Positions 9,111-18,654 of a stretch of DNA of 64,000 nucleotides are shown in pieces (position 1 is the first letter of the stretch; every line of letters starts with the position of its first letter). This DNA comes from Nitrosomonas ureae. GTDB taxonomy: Bacteria; Pseudomonadota; Gammaproteobacteria; Burkholderiales; Nitrosomonadaceae. The position numbers and the translations under genes were made by a program. The notes under the pieces were generated by a model. That model was not told where the DNA came from and made no database searches. It saw nothing but the letters and a program-made list of their open reading frames with translations. Location of the stretch: contig NZ_FNUX01000012.1 in assembly GCF_900108305.1 (NCBI RefSeq), positions 33,926 to 97,925 of the forward strand, read 5' to 3'.

Positions 9111-10025
9111 ATGTCCTGGGTTACGTTAATTATCAAAGCTGATGCAGCGAATGCCGAGTTGTTGAGCGATGCATTGATGGAACAGGGCGCGTTATCGGTG
9201 GACATTCATGATGCCGCTGCCGACACGCAAGACGAGCAAATGCTGTTTGGAGAACCCGGAGAGCCTTGCGATGAAATCTGGCGCAATGCTGAAATTTCTG
9301 CATTGTTCAATCAGGATGCCGATGTGGATGAAATTCTGCACAATGTGATGAATAGCGTGCAGCCGGAAGGACAACTGGATTTTCGCCTGGAACGCGTTGA
9401 AGAGCAGGATTGGGTGCGTCTGACCCAATCACAATTTGATCCCATTCGGATTTCGCAGCGATTATGGATTGTTCCCACTTGGCATCAGGCGCCTGATCCT
9501 GATGCGATTAATCTGATACTGGATCCGGGCTTGGCTTTTGGAACCGGTAGCCACCCCACAACGCAATTATGTCTCAGTTGGCTGGATCAAAATTTGCAGC
9601 CCGGGGATAAAGTCGTTGATTATGGCTGCGGTTCCGGAATATTGGCGGTAGCTGCTTTAAAACTGGGTGCCAGTCACGTCGCCGGTATCGATATTGATCC
9701 CCAGGCAGTTAAAGCCAGTCAGGAAAATGCAGTCAGGAATCATTGCCCTGCATCTCAATTCTTTTTTACAACCGATCATCAGACGGCTACCCGTAATTTG
9801 CAACCGCAGGGGGCGGATATCGTGGTTGCCAATATTCTGGCGAATCCTTTAATCATGCTGGCTCCGGTTCTAGCGCAATTGGTTCGACAGCAAGGCTCCA
9901 TCGCATTGTCCGGAATCTTGCAGCAGCAAGCTGCAGAAGTTAAGCGCGCCTACCAACAGTGGTTTGATATGCACAGTGGCGAAGAGCAGCAGGAATGGGT
10001 GTTGTTAACCGGAAGTAAAAGGTGA
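9111..10025 (+). CDS. prmA: Ribosomal protein L11 methyltransferase
   Basis: 304 residues from ATG 9111 (MSWVTLIIKADAANAEL), which fits the family N-terminus; a TTG at 9075 would overlap accC and add 12 unusual residues. It trimethylates ribosomal protein L11 using S-adenosylmethionine. LDPGLAFGTGSHPTT and the SAM-binding VDYGCGSGILAVAALKLGA are clear, with VVANILANPL downstream. Co-directional with accC, a conserved betaproteobacterial neighbourhood. Confidence 0.95.
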   Translation: MSWVTLIIKADAANAELLSDALMEQGALSVDIHDAAADTQDEQMLFGEPGEPCDEIWRNAEISALFNQDADVDEILHNVMNSVQPEGQLDFRLERVEEQDWVRLTQSQFDPIRISQRLWIVPTWHQAPDPDAINLILDPGLAFGTGSHPTTQLCLSWLDQNLQPGDKVVDYGCGSGILAVAALKLGASHVAGIDIDPQAVKASQENAVRNHCPASQFFFTTDHQTATRNLQPQGADIVVANILANPLIMLAPVLAQLVRQQGSIALSGILQQQAAEVKRAYQQWFDMHSGEEQQEWVLLTGSKR

Positions 10026-10111
10026 AATAATTACCTCTTTATCGAGTCTCCGGACTTGCAGATCAAATCACTGATCAATTCAACGTGATGATCCAATTCA
10101 GGCAATAACCT

Positions 10112-10939
10112 ATGGCACTTGTAACACTTTGTCCCGGTTGCAGCACCACCTTCCGTGTGAATGCCGCGCAATTACAGGCGCATGGAGGTGATGTGCGTTG
10201 CGGGTGCTGCCAACGGATTTTCAATGGATTTGCCACGCTGATTACGGTCAATGAATCGGCCATCGAATATACATCCCAGATTCAATTGCAACCTTTCAAC
10301 ACGCCTGAAGATGCGGTGGAAAACCAGGCTACTTCCGAGAACCCGGATAGTCCGATCGAACTGCAAGTTATTTCAGATTTAAATCAGGAAGTAACTGAAA
10401 CTACAGAAATAACGGAAACTGCTGCGGATCAGCTATTTGCAGATGAAAAACCGGATAAGCGATCGTATCTGAAGTGGGGTCTGGTGAATGCTCTTCTGGG
10501 GTTGTTCCTGATGGGTCAGATTGCCTATGGCTATCGTACCGAGCTGACTATGATTGCACCGGAAATCAGGCCTCGTTTGGAACGATTGTGCGAATTCCTG
10601 ATGTGTACAGTGCCTTATGCGCAAGATATTGACCAGATCGGCATCGAATCATCCGAATTACAGAAAAATACTGCGCAACAGCCTGAAGTGACTACGATGT
10701 ACGCGACCATTCATAATTACGCATCTTTTCCACAAGCCTGGCCCGCGTTGCAATTGTCGCTGCTGAATGCACAAGAAAAATTAATTGCCAGCCGCATTTT
10801 TACAGCGCAGGATTATTTACAGGAAGCGGATAAACCATTGCAATTTATTCAACCTCATCAGGAAATAGAAATTAGATTGAACTTTAACAGCGATCAACTG
10901 GATGCGTTAGGTTATCGCCTGCTCTTGCTATATCCCTAA
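10112..10939 (+). CDS. MJ0042-type zinc-ribbon, DUF3426 single-pass membrane protein
   Basis: 275 residues. The N-terminus is a zinc ribbon with CPGC (residues 8-11) and CGCC (31-34). An acidic low-complexity linker is followed by one membrane helix (about residues 124-146, [20 protein letters not shown]) and a C-terminal DUF3426 domain, probably periplasmic, with [16 protein letters not shown]. Proteins of this kind commonly follow prmA in betaproteobacteria; their function is unknown. The stop is close to an IS3 remnant on the other strand. Confidence 0.85.
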   Translation: MALVTLCPGCSTTFRVNAAQLQAHGGDVRCGCCQRIFNGFATLITVNESAIEYTSQIQLQPFNTPEDAVENQATSENPDSPIELQVISDLNQEVTETTEITETAADQLFADEKPDKRSYLKWGLVNALLGLFLMGQIAYGYRTELTMIAPEIRPRLERLCEFLMCTVPYAQDIDQIGIESSELQKNTAQQPEVTTMYATIHNYASFPQAWPALQLSLLNAQEKLIASRIFTAQDYLQEADKPLQFIQPHQEIEIRLNFNSDQLDALGYRLLLLYP

Positions 10940-10994
10940 GCCACCTGATCCCGCGGTCAAGTGATATGTGCTGTCAAAAATGGAGTCCATCGAT

Positions 10995-11248
10995 TTAAGC
11001 AGCCAGTAGATTGACATAGTATTGCTGCGTAAATTGTGCTGGTGACAAATATCCCAGTCTTTTCTGTTTTCTCTGTCGGTTATAGAAGATTCTATATATT
11101 CGGTAATCTCCCGAATGGCTTGTTGCCGTGTTTTGAATCTCCGATGATGCACCAGCTCGGTTTTAAGTATTCCCCAGAAACTTTCCATCGGTGCATTATC
11201 ATAGCAGTCACCCTTGCGACTCATAGATGCGGTCATGCCAGTAAGCAT
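10995..11248 (-). pseudogene. IS3-family transposase OrfB, 3' remnant with frameshift
   Basis: The minus strand encodes [20 protein letters not shown] and [18 protein letters not shown], the last DDE (Glu) region of IS3 OrfB. After EYIE the frame breaks near 11090: the expected ending [16 protein letters not shown] and QYYVNLLAA with its stop (10995) is in another frame. The 5' two thirds of the gene and orfA are missing. It is a dead fragment downstream of the zinc-ribbon gene. Confidence 0.85.
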
Positions 11249-11392
11249 ACCGAAAACCTGAGAAGTATTTCCAATTAGCTATAAATAGCTCATTCCAATC
11301 AGTAAGTGCTATACCTTAAGTGTCATACCGTATATAAATCATTAGGTTAAGTTGTTAGCATAAATACTCACCCACTTATTTGGAGGTGTATC

Positions 11393-11506
11393 ATGTCAAC
11401 ACAAATCTCTCATTATCATAAAACTGACCGCGTCAATGTCCCCGTGATGTATTATGTTTTGATATATGGTCAGATAATTGCAGGCCTGATTTTGTGGAGC
11501 ATATAA
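11393..11506 (+). CDS. 37-residue hydrophobic small protein (unlisted small ORF)
   Basis: ATG at 11393 has a near-perfect ribosome site (TGGAGGTG at 11381-11388, five bases before ATG). The product starts MSTQISHYHKTDRVNVPV and ends in a hydrophobic stretch (about residues 18-37) containing LIYGQIIAGLILW. A strong hairpin follows 16 bp after the stop. The strong Shine-Dalgarno, hydrophilic N-terminus, single membrane helix and downstream hairpin look like a real, well-translated small membrane protein. I do not recognise its family. Confidence 0.65.
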   Translation: MSTQISHYHKTDRVNVPVMYYVLIYGQIIAGLILWSI

Positions 11507-11522
11507 GTATTTTTAACCACCC

Positions 11523-11550
11523 CTATAAACCCGTCCCGGCGGGTTTATAG
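11523..11550 (+). terminator. Strong hairpin after the small membrane ORF
   Basis: An 11-bp perfect stem, CTATAAACCCG (11523-11533) with CGGGTTTATAG (11540-11550), and a 6-base loop. No clean U-tract follows on either strand, so it may act as a 3' stabilising hairpin or a weak terminator for the 37-codon gene. Confidence 0.6.
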
Positions 11551-11742
11551 GCACGCAATCGAGCAGAGAGCATTTTTATAAATTCGGATAATAATAATTC
11601 ATCAGGTTCTTTGTGTTTATTTCTTCAATTACTCTTTGCCCATACATCTTCGGAACAAATGGCGTTTTTCTTCGGTCGTATGGCTTTATTCTTAGCGAAT
11701 CGGTTATAGTGGGCCATTTATTCGCTGCAAAACAAAAAAATC

Positions 11743-12273
11743 ATGCTGATGAAAACCATGAAATCCAAAATCCTTCATCCATTATTTATTTTTCCCAAAA
11801 AACCGGCATGGGTACTGGTGCTGGGATTCTTAATCTGCGCTCAGGCTTATTCTACTGAATCATTGAGTATCAGGCCACAGGAAACCCCCGATGCCTGCAA
11901 CACGGATTTCCCGCAAATCAGGGTGACCGTTCATGGCATTGAACCACACGGTGTATTGAACGTTGAGTTGTATGATGATCCGGATCATTTTCTTTTTAAA
12001 AAGGGACGCAAGCGCAAGGTTCGCGCGCCTGCGGAAGAGGGATCACAGCAAGTCTGTATCAACCTCGAACAGCCGGGAACCTACGCCGTGGCGGCCTATC
12101 ATGATCTGGATGGGAATCGTAAATTAAAAAGGCAGTGGAATCTGTTACCAAGCGAACCGTTTGGCTTATCAAACAATCCTGAGCGGCACGTGGGCTTTCC
12201 GAAATTCAGCGATTCCGCATTTACTGCAACTGGCCTGGGTGCGGATATTGTGATCAATCTGAAACAGCCTTGA
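11743..12273 (+). CDS. DUF2141 secreted protein
   Basis: 176 residues with an N-terminal signal peptide (hydrophobic WVLVLGFLICAQAYS near residues 24-38). The mature part holds DUF2141 hallmarks: IRVTVHGIEPHGVLNVELYD, GTYAVAAYHDLDGNRKL and GLSNN. Probably periplasmic or outer-membrane associated, with a beta-sandwich fold; function unknown. The downstream hydrolase starts within 15 bp, so the two may be co-transcribed. Confidence 0.8.
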   Translation: MLMKTMKSKILHPLFIFPKKPAWVLVLGFLICAQAYSTESLSIRPQETPDACNTDFPQIRVTVHGIEPHGVLNVELYDDPDHFLFKKGRKRKVRAPAEEGSQQVCINLEQPGTYAVAAYHDLDGNRKLKRQWNLLPSEPFGLSNNPERHVGFPKFSDSAFTATGLGADIVINLKQP

Positions 12274-12284
12274 TTCATCGTGCC

Positions 12285-13112
12285 ATGCGCATGCTGCTGA
12301 ATCTGCTCTTTTCGCTGTTTGTTGCATATCTTGCGATGGTTTTATTGGTTTATCTGGGTCAATCCCGTTTGGTGTATTTTCCCGACAAGCAACTCAGCAA
12401 TACGCCGGCTATGTTCGGCCTGGATTATTCATCCATGAGCATCGTCACCGCTGATGGCGAAACACTGCATGGATGGTGGGTACCTGTGCCGGATGCCACA
12501 GGCACGGTATTGTTTTTCCACGGCAACGCCGGAAATATTTCCCATCGCATCAATTATCTGACCATGTTCAAGCGGTTGGGCTATAACACCCTATTGTTTG
12601 ATTACCGGGGTTATGGCCAGAGCAGCGGAGCTCCGTCGGAATCCGGCACCTATCTGGATGCCCAGGCCGCCTGGCAGTATTTGACCGTAACGCAAAAGAT
12701 CGCACCTGAACAGATCGTATTGTTTGGCGAATCGCTTGGTGGCGCGATGGCAGCCTGGCTGGCTGCGCGCGAGAAGCCCGGCCTGCTGGCGCTGGCGTCG
12801 ACGTTCACCTCGGTTTCCGATCTGGCCACGCAAATATATCCCTTCTTGCCGGTACGCTGGATCAATCGCTTTGAATACAACACGCTGGGATCATTGCAAT
12901 CGGTAACTTGCCCGGTTTTTATCGCACATAGCCCGCAAGATGAAATCGTCCCGTTTCAGCATGGTCAACGATTATTCCAAGCGGCTTCCGGGGCGAAACA
13001 ATTTTTAACCCTGCAAGGTGGCCACAATAACGGATTTGTTTTTATGCAGCCTGTATGGCAAAAAGCTCTGGGAACATTTATGGATGAACATCTGAAATCA
13101 CCCACGGATTAG
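12285..13112 (+). CDS. Membrane-anchored alpha/beta hydrolase (BEM46/YfhR-like)
   Basis: About 275 residues from ATG 12285; a TTG at 12270 would overlap DUF2141. The N-terminal hydrophobic anchor (LLNLLFSLFVAYLAMVLLVYLG) is followed by FFHGNAGNISHR, FDYRGYGQSSG, the nucleophile elbow GESLGG, HSPQDEIVPF with the acid, and GGHNNGF with the catalytic His. The substrate is unknown; the family hydrolyses esters or peptides at the membrane. Confidence 0.85.
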   Translation: MRMLLNLLFSLFVAYLAMVLLVYLGQSRLVYFPDKQLSNTPAMFGLDYSSMSIVTADGETLHGWWVPVPDATGTVLFFHGNAGNISHRINYLTMFKRLGYNTLLFDYRGYGQSSGAPSESGTYLDAQAAWQYLTVTQKIAPEQIVLFGESLGGAMAAWLAAREKPGLLALASTFTSVSDLATQIYPFLPVRWINRFEYNTLGSLQSVTCPVFIAHSPQDEIVPFQHGQRLFQAASGAKQFLTLQGGHNNGFVFMQPVWQKALGTFMDEHLKSPTD

Positions 13113-13146
13113 CTCGATTTTGCAATAGATAAAAGACAACTTACCC

Positions 13147-13677
13147 ATGACTCGTGAAACACCCGATTTTGATCATGATCAAGACCTTTTCGATCTCGCC
13201 GTACGCGTCGGGGAGAATCTTATGCAGCGCGGATGGATGCTGGTAACAGCCGAATCCTGCACCGGCGGTTGGGTGGGCCAGGCGGTTACTGCGGTGGCGG
13301 GCAGTTCAATCTGGTACGATCGAGGCTTTATCACGTATAGCAACAGATCCAAATGCGAAATGCTGGGAGTGCAATCCGCACTCCTGGATCAATTTGGCGC
13401 CGTATCGCCGCAAACCGCACAAGCGATGGTCACCGGAGCGCTTACCCGAAGCCATGCGCAAATAGGTTTATCCATTACCGGCATTGCCGGGCCTGCCGGC
13501 GGGACAGCCAAAAAACCGGTGGGAATGGTATGTTTTGCCTGGGCGAGCAAGGATGGTTCGGTGCAACACGAAACTCATCACTTCAAGGGTAACCGTGAAA
13601 GCATCCGGCGTTCGGCAGTAACTACTGCCTTACGGGGCATATTGCATTTATTGGACAATGCCATTGTTATGGCATGA
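13147..13677 (+). CDS. pncC: Nicotinamide-nucleotide amidohydrolase (CinA C-terminal domain)
   Basis: 176 residues, the size of stand-alone PncC. It deamidates nicotinamide mononucleotide to nicotinate mononucleotide in pyridine nucleotide recycling. Motifs: TAESCTGGWVGQAVTAVAGSS, YSNRSKCEMLGV, and GIAGPAGGTAKKPVGMV. Convergent with the RTX gene across a terminator. Confidence 0.93.
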   Translation: MTRETPDFDHDQDLFDLAVRVGENLMQRGWMLVTAESCTGGWVGQAVTAVAGSSIWYDRGFITYSNRSKCEMLGVQSALLDQFGAVSPQTAQAMVTGALTRSHAQIGLSITGIAGPAGGTAKKPVGMVCFAWASKDGSVQHETHHFKGNRESIRRSAVTTALRGILHLLDNAIVMA

Positions 13678-13693
13678 TGTTCTAGCGGTAAAA

Positions 13694-13726
13694 ATACTGA
13701 GGGTACCTTGCGAATACCCTCAGTAT
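13694..13726 (-). terminator. Rho-independent terminator for the RTX gene
   Basis: A perfect 12-bp stem, ATACTGAGGGTA (13694-13705) with TACCCTCAGTAT (13715-13726). On the minus strand it is followed by a T-rich run (TATTTTTACC). It sits between convergent pncC and the RTX gene. Confidence 0.8.
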
Positions 13727-13776
13727 CATCGTCAAGCATTACCGTGAAAACCAGCAGCAATGCCGGGAACAGGATT

Positions 13777-16700
13777 TTAAATGATTACAAAGTCAGCGGC
13801 TGTTAACGCAGGTATTCCCGTCAGTGTTGCAAAAGCCACTTGTGCGCCGGCACCATTGCCGTCGGCATCGTAATAAAGATTTCCATTGGCGGTGTTATAA
13901 ATCAGGAAATCATTACTATCCAAAGCAACTGCGCCCGGGCCGGATACCAGCGTATTCGCGGGAATAGCGCCTGTGGCAGCAAACTTGGTAAAAATGGCAT
14001 TCTCCAAGCGGATAGTGTCATCAGCCACGTTAAAATCCGCAAGCGTATCGACATTGGTAGTCGCATTCAGCGCGGTATTGAATACGATGAAATCAGAACC
14101 CGTACCCCCGGAAATATTGTCGGAACCTGCAGCTCCATTCAGGACATCATTCCCGATTCCCCCGTTGATGGTGTTGTTTGCGCCATTGCCAGTAATCGTG
14201 TTGGCGAGTGCGTTGCCGATCCCCGTTGTTGCAGGCCCGGCCAAAAGAAGATTCTCAACATTCGCACCCAGCGTATGATTTGCTACATAACTGATCACCA
14301 GATCGGTACCGCCGCCGACCGCTTCGGAATACGTATCGCCTGCATTCTCGACGATAAAGGTATCGTTACCTCCTCCGCCCACCATGCTGTCATTGCCATC
14401 GCCGCCATTGAATATGTCATTGCCGGCACCGCCTGTAAAAGCATCCCTGAACTGCGTACCCTGAAAAATATCATTTCCGGAAGTCCCTGCGATTGCAATC
14501 GGTGCTGCAGGAGCGACGCTCTCATTATCAATGATTGTTGCACTGGCCGAGGCGTTACCGATCGTTGCATTGACCGCGCCACTCAAGTTGAGTGTAAAGT
14601 TCTCCTGCGCTTCCGCAATGATATCGTCAACCAAGGCAACGCGGACAATTTTGGATACTTCACCGGGTGTAAAAGCCAAGGTTCCGGAGGCATGAACATA
14701 ATCCGTTCCGGAACCGGCCGTCCCTGCAGCAGTACTGTAATTTACACGAGCACCGCCAGCACTGGGTGCTGCCAGCGTAATCTGGAAGTCAATAAATCCT
14801 TTATCTTCGGATGCAGCGACATTGGCGACATTGATCACGGGCGAAGCCACTGCAGCCCTATCATTGCCAGCTATAATGACATGTCCGCGCCCGTCTCCCA
14901 CCGTCATGCCAACCGGGTTGCTTAATGTCACATCAAATAGCTCCGCATCTTCAACCGCATTATCGTTCAACAGGCCAAATGTAACCGTTTTAGCTGTTTC
15001 ACCTGGCGCGAACGCCACCGTGCCGATGTGCAGATTGCGAAAATCACTGCCATTGTTAGCCGTTACATTCTGCCCTGCCACATTAACCTTCGCGCCGCTG
15101 ACGCTGGGTTTATCGAGAATAATAGTGACGGTTGCCGTCTGGTCGGTTTCATCCACAACAGTGTCAGTAATTCTTGCGACAGGCACACCAGAGGTTGCAT
15201 CATTGTCGATGATGGTGCCAAATGCCGTAGCATCGGCTAAGATCGCATTGGCGCTGGGTGAAGATAGATTGAGTTCAAAGTTCTCGATCGCTTCAGCGAT
15301 TGAACCGTTTGACATCGTGACCCGTACCGTCTTAACCATCTCTCCCGGTGCAAAATTCAGCGTTCCCGACGTAAACACAAAATCCTGATTACCCCCATAA
15401 GTGGCGGTATTCAAATCCGTGCGGTAATTGACGGTCACAGGATTGATATTCGGCGCATCCAGGCGCACCAGAAAATCCGCATAGGCTTGCAACTCATCGA
15501 CAAAAATATCGTCGACGGAAATCCTCGAGTTGCTCACCGCGGCTGCATCGTTTTCAAAAATGATCGCAGTGCCAATAGCATCCAGCGTGGTGGCGTTGGT
15601 CAGCGCGGACAACGCCAGATTGAACGATTCGGAGGCTTCAAATGCTGCGTTGTTGATCAACGTGACTTTCACCGTTTTGGCGGTCTCGCCCGGCGCAAAT
15701 TTAAGCGAACCATTCGTGGCGACAAAGTCCGAGCCCGCCAGAGCGGTGCCATTCTGCGTGGCATAGTTCATCGAAACCACGCTGGTCGATGGCCGGTCAA
15801 GCGCGATGACAAAAGTGGCTTCCTTCGTCGCTTCGTCTACGGTAAAGTCATTGATCGACACCACCGGCGTGCCCGACGGCGCATCATTATCGAAAATCGT
15901 TCCAAGCGCGGATGCGTCAACAATGATTGCATTGGCGCTGGGTGAAGATAGATTGAGTTCAAAGTTCTCGATCGCTTCAGCGATTGAACCGTTTGACATC
16001 GTGACCCGTACCGTCTTAACCATCTCTCCCGGTGCAAAATTCAGCGTTCCCGACGTAAACACAAAATCCTGATTACCCCCATAAGTGGCGGTATTCAAAT
16101 CCGTGCGGTAATTGACGGTCACAGGATTGATATTCGGCGCATCCAGGCGCACCAGAAAATCCGCATAGGCTTGCAACTCATCGACAAAAATATCGTCGAC
16201 GGAAATCCTCGAGTTGCTCACCGCGGCTGCATCGTTTTCAAAAATGATCGCAGTGCCAATAGCATCCAGCGTGGTGGCGTTGGTCAGCGCGGACAACGCC
16301 AGATTGAACGATTCGGAGGCCTCAAATGCTGCGTTGTTGATCAACGTGACTTTCACCGTTTTGGCGGTCTCGCCCGGCGCAAATTTAAGCGAACCATTCG
16401 TGGCGACAAAGTCCGAGCCCGCCAGAGCGGTGCCATTCTGCGTGGCATAGTTCATCGAAACCACGCTGGTCGATGGCCGGTCAAGCGCGATGACAAAAGT
16501 GGCTTCCTTCGTCGCTTCGTCTACGGTAAAGTCATTGATCGACACCACCGGCGTGCCCGACGGCGCATCGTTATCGAAAATCGTTCCAAGCGCGGATGCG
16601 TCAACAATGATTGCATTGGCGCTGGGTGAAGATAGATTGAGTTCAAAGTTCTCGATCGCTTCAGCAATTGCATTATTGGTGATCGAAACACTGACAGTTT

Positions 16701-16899
16701 TAGATACCTCACCGGGATTAAAGGTTAAGGTCCCCGATGTAAATACAAAATCCTGGTTACCGCCATAAGTGGCAGTATTTAGGTCTGTGCGGTAATTAAC
16801 AGTGACCGGAGCGGCATTTGCGACATCCAGCCATACGATAAAATTTGCGGTTGCATTGGTTTCATCAACAAAAACATCATCAACTCGAATCGTCGTCAT
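13777..16899 (-). CDS. Calx-beta / RTX calcium-binding secreted protein (type I secretion substrate)
   Basis: 1040 residues, no N-terminal signal peptide. Residues from about 1 to 780 form a chain of roughly seven Calx-beta domains (repeats of FTSGTL-F-PGE-KTV, AEAIENFELNLS, IFDND). A linker near 790 leads to RTX nonapeptide repeats (GGAGNDIFNGGDGNDS, GGIGNDVLNG) and a C-terminal type I secretion domain ending LTAADFVII. Such proteins leave the cell through an ABC/MFP/TolC exporter, bind calcium outside, and often act as adhesins; no exporter is in the window. Two internal 684-bp units are nearly identical. The ATG has AAGGATAA upstream. Confidence 0.88.
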   Translation of the reverse strand: MTTIRVDDVFVDETNATANFIVWLDVANAAPVTVNYRTDLNTATYGGNQDFVFTSGTLTFNPGEVSKTVSVSITNNAIAEAIENFELNLSSPSANAIIVDASALGTIFDNDAPSGTPVVSINDFTVDEATKEATFVIALDRPSTSVVSMNYATQNGTALAGSDFVATNGSLKFAPGETAKTVKVTLINNAAFEASESFNLALSALTNATTLDAIGTAIIFENDAAAVSNSRISVDDIFVDELQAYADFLVRLDAPNINPVTVNYRTDLNTATYGGNQDFVFTSGTLNFAPGEMVKTVRVTMSNGSIAEAIENFELNLSSPSANAIIVDASALGTIFDNDAPSGTPVVSINDFTVDEATKEATFVIALDRPSTSVVSMNYATQNGTALAGSDFVATNGSLKFAPGETAKTVKVTLINNAAFEASESFNLALSALTNATTLDAIGTAIIFENDAAAVSNSRISVDDIFVDELQAYADFLVRLDAPNINPVTVNYRTDLNTATYGGNQDFVFTSGTLNFAPGEMVKTVRVTMSNGSIAEAIENFELNLSSPSANAILADATAFGTIIDNDATSGVPVARITDTVVDETDQTATVTIILDKPSVSGAKVNVAGQNVTANNGSDFRNLHIGTVAFAPGETAKTVTFGLLNDNAVEDAELFDVTLSNPVGMTVGDGRGHVIIAGNDRAAVASPVINVANVAASEDKGFIDFQITLAAPSAGGARVNYSTAAGTAGSGTDYVHASGTLAFTPGEVSKIVRVALVDDIIAEAQENFTLNLSGAVNATIGNASASATIIDNESVAPAAPIAIAGTSGNDIFQGTQFRDAFTGGAGNDIFNGGDGNDSMVGGGGNDTFIVENAGDTYSEAVGGGTDLVISYVANHTLGANVENLLLAGPATTGIGNALANTITGNGANNTINGGIGNDVLNGAAGSDNISGGTGSDFIVFNTALNATTNVDTLADFNVADDTIRLENAIFTKFAATGAIPANTLVSGPGAVALDSNDFLIYNTANGNLYYDADGNGAGAQVAFATLTGIPALTAADFVII
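15245..15928 (-). repeat. 684-bp direct repeat unit, copy 1 (inside the RTX gene)
   Basis: The sequence repeats at an exact offset of 684 bp (starts 15245 and 15929, both at GCATTGGCGCTGGGTG). The unit is 228 codons, two Calx-beta domains, in frame. Differences seen by eye between copies are single bases (e.g. GCTTCAAATG at 15636 versus GCCTCAAATG at 16320). Confidence 0.95.
15929..16612 (-). repeat. 684-bp direct repeat unit, copy 2 (inside the RTX gene)
   Basis: Second copy of the two-domain unit. A third copy begins at 16613 but diverges after about 50 bp, so homology fades toward the gene's 5' end. Near identity of long coding repeats suggests recent unequal crossover or gene conversion. 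Confidence 0.95.
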
Positions 16900-17323
16900 T
16901 TTTATTATCCTTATAAAATTTATCAGGCGCTATCGTTGAAATCGCCTTTTTATTAGTCTTTGGCTACAGCATGTCTTGGACCAAATTCCAGCCGCGACTG
17001 CCATACCTGCTTATTCCATTTGTAATGGAACAAGATGAAATCTTAGCACTGAATTCAGTTGAAAATACAATTTTTGGAGGGGCGTTCGAAAATAAATATA
17101 TCGATGTTTTCATTGATATATTTATTTTATGAAGCGTACTGGAGGAACTCAGGAACTCATCAAAGTGATCCATGATCAGGGCGACCAAAAATAGTCTGAT
17201 GCGACGGTTACTTTAAAGGCGATCGTAAAACAATCAGGCATCAAGCAGTAGCTTTACCGTTATACATAAACAGCGTGCAATTACTGATAATGCAATGACC
17301 GTATCTTAAGACTAACCATGCAA
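16900..17323. other. Intergenic region upstream of the RTX gene
   Basis: 424 bp without a convincing gene; a 74-codon minus-strand frame here has no good start or composition. It holds the RTX ribosome site (AAGGATAA) and presumably the RTX promoter. An ATATATTTATTTT-like AT-rich stretch lies near 17095-17130. Confidence 0.6.
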
Positions 17324-17944
17324 TCAGTGCCCACCTGATTGTTGGCCGGTCTGAGAGATCAGACGGTCACAGTAGGCAATAGCCAAGGCTGAAAGCAAGA
17401 ACGCCATATGTATTCCGGTTTGCGCAATCAACGTCTTTTCGTCATAAGCACTGGCGTTGATGAACGTTTTCAGAAGGTGTATCGACGAAATACCGATGAT
17501 GGCGGTTGCCAGCTTGACCTTCAGCACGGACGCATTGACATGCGACAGCCATTCCGGCTGATCGGGATGCCCCTCCAGATTCATGCGCGACACAAAGGTT
17601 TCATAACCGCCGATAATCACCATGATCAGCAGATTCGAGATCATGACAACATCGATCAGCCCCAATACGACAAGCATAATGGCCGTTTCAGTCAGTTTCT
17701 CCGGCCTATCGGCACCTTTAATCGTAACGGTATCGAGAATATGCTGTAACGCGCTTTTATTTCCCATCACGGCACCGATGAGATCCACCAGCTCGACCCA
17801 GAAATGAAACACATAAATGCATTGCGCCAGCACCAACCCAAGATATAAGGGCAGCTGCAACCAACGGGTGAGAAACAAAAATTTCGCTATCGGATGAATT
17901 CGCCTTACCGGCCGTCCTGGTAAATTATTTTCCATATCTTTCAT
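17324..17944 (-). CDS. YqhA/UPF0114-family inner membrane protein
   Basis: 206 residues with four hydrophobic segments. Family hallmarks are visible: VVMISNLLIMVIIGGYETFVSR, DQPEWLSHVNA, and VLKVKLATAIIGISSIHLLKTFI. The molecular function is unknown. Length is slightly above E. coli YqhA because of an N-terminal extension. No operon partner. Confidence 0.9.
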   Translation of the reverse strand: MKDMENNLPGRPVRRIHPIAKFLFLTRWLQLPLYLGLVLAQCIYVFHFWVELVDLIGAVMGNKSALQHILDTVTIKGADRPEKLTETAIMLVVLGLIDVVMISNLLIMVIIGGYETFVSRMNLEGHPDQPEWLSHVNASVLKVKLATAIIGISSIHLLKTFINASAYDEKTLIAQTGIHMAFLLSALAIAYCDRLISQTGQQSGGH

Positions 17945-18051
17945 TGTTCATTCAAAAGTGCGCAAGATTATCATAGCGACGGTTAAAACAAAATTCAGTC
18001 TCTTCAAAACCAATCTTTGTCCGAAATTTGGTGTTGCGGTTCAATAACTCG

Positions 18052-18082
18052 GTAGGATGTGCCGATCGCAAGAAGGCGCATC
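18052..18082 (+). repeat. REP element left of the RAYT gene
   Basis: 31 bp starting GTAGGATGTGCCGA and ending GGCGCATC. It matches the reverse complement of 18655-18685 at 29 of 31 positions, so the two REPs form an inverted pair bracketing the transposase gene. Confidence 0.8.
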
Positions 18083-18089
18083 GAATGTA

Positions 18090-18620
18090 TTATTCAAGCC
18101 CCTCAACATCATAGTCCTCACGATTTCCCCAATTTTCGGGATAGACGCCTTGTTCGACATACCGATGAAAACTGGAATAAGGCCAATCACTGACTCTTTT
18201 AGCCCAGCCATGTTTAACAGGATTCCAATGAATATAATCAATGTGCCGGTTAAAATCATTTTGGTCACGTAACAGATGTTCCCAAAATCGACGTTACCAT
18301 ATTCCTCTTTCCCGGCGGGACTTCCGGCTGGCGGAAATTCTTTCTCCTTTGGCTACGTGACGGGAAAAGCAACTTTTCAACAGTTTCCATCGGGTTGAAA
18401 AATCTGCATCGGTTTGCGGTAGCGTCCAGATACAGTGCAAGTGATCCGGTAAAATAACGACCACATTCATGCGAAAAGGGTAGCGCTGTTTGGTGTATTC
18501 AAATGCGCTGCGCAGTAAATCGATTTTCTCCACTAATAGCCGATTGTTCTTGCGCTCGGCAAGATTGACCGTAAAAAACCAGGAACCTCCGGGAACATAC
18601 ACACGCCGGTATTCTGCCAT
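18090..18620 (-). pseudogene. REP-associated tyrosine transposase (RAYT), single nonsense mutation
   Basis: Reading from MAEYRRVYVPGG (18620), the frame has the Y1/HUH motif PDHLHCIWTLP and stops at a TAA (18296-18294) after RERGIW. The same frame continues without interruption as RRFWEHLLRDQNDFNRHIDY and IHWNPVKHGWAKRVSDWPYS, to a natural stop at 18090. In relatives the stop position is usually Gln (GIWQRRFWEH), so one CAA to TAA change explains it. The family mobilises REP sequences; the truncated product lacks the tyrosine-containing block (inference). Confidence 0.88.
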
Positions 18621-18654
18621 TTCGTTTGTTTCCCTGTTTTCACACGTTTTTGAT

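Noticed and set aside
16964..17188. 74-codon minus-strand frame upstream of the RTX gene
   Set aside because: No ribosome site, odd composition, and no recognisable motif; treated as intergenic.
18041..18268. Minus-strand 75-codon frame with hydrophobic N-terminus
   Set aside because: It is another frame of the same DNA that encodes the RAYT C-terminus; the RAYT reading gives family motifs, this one gives none.
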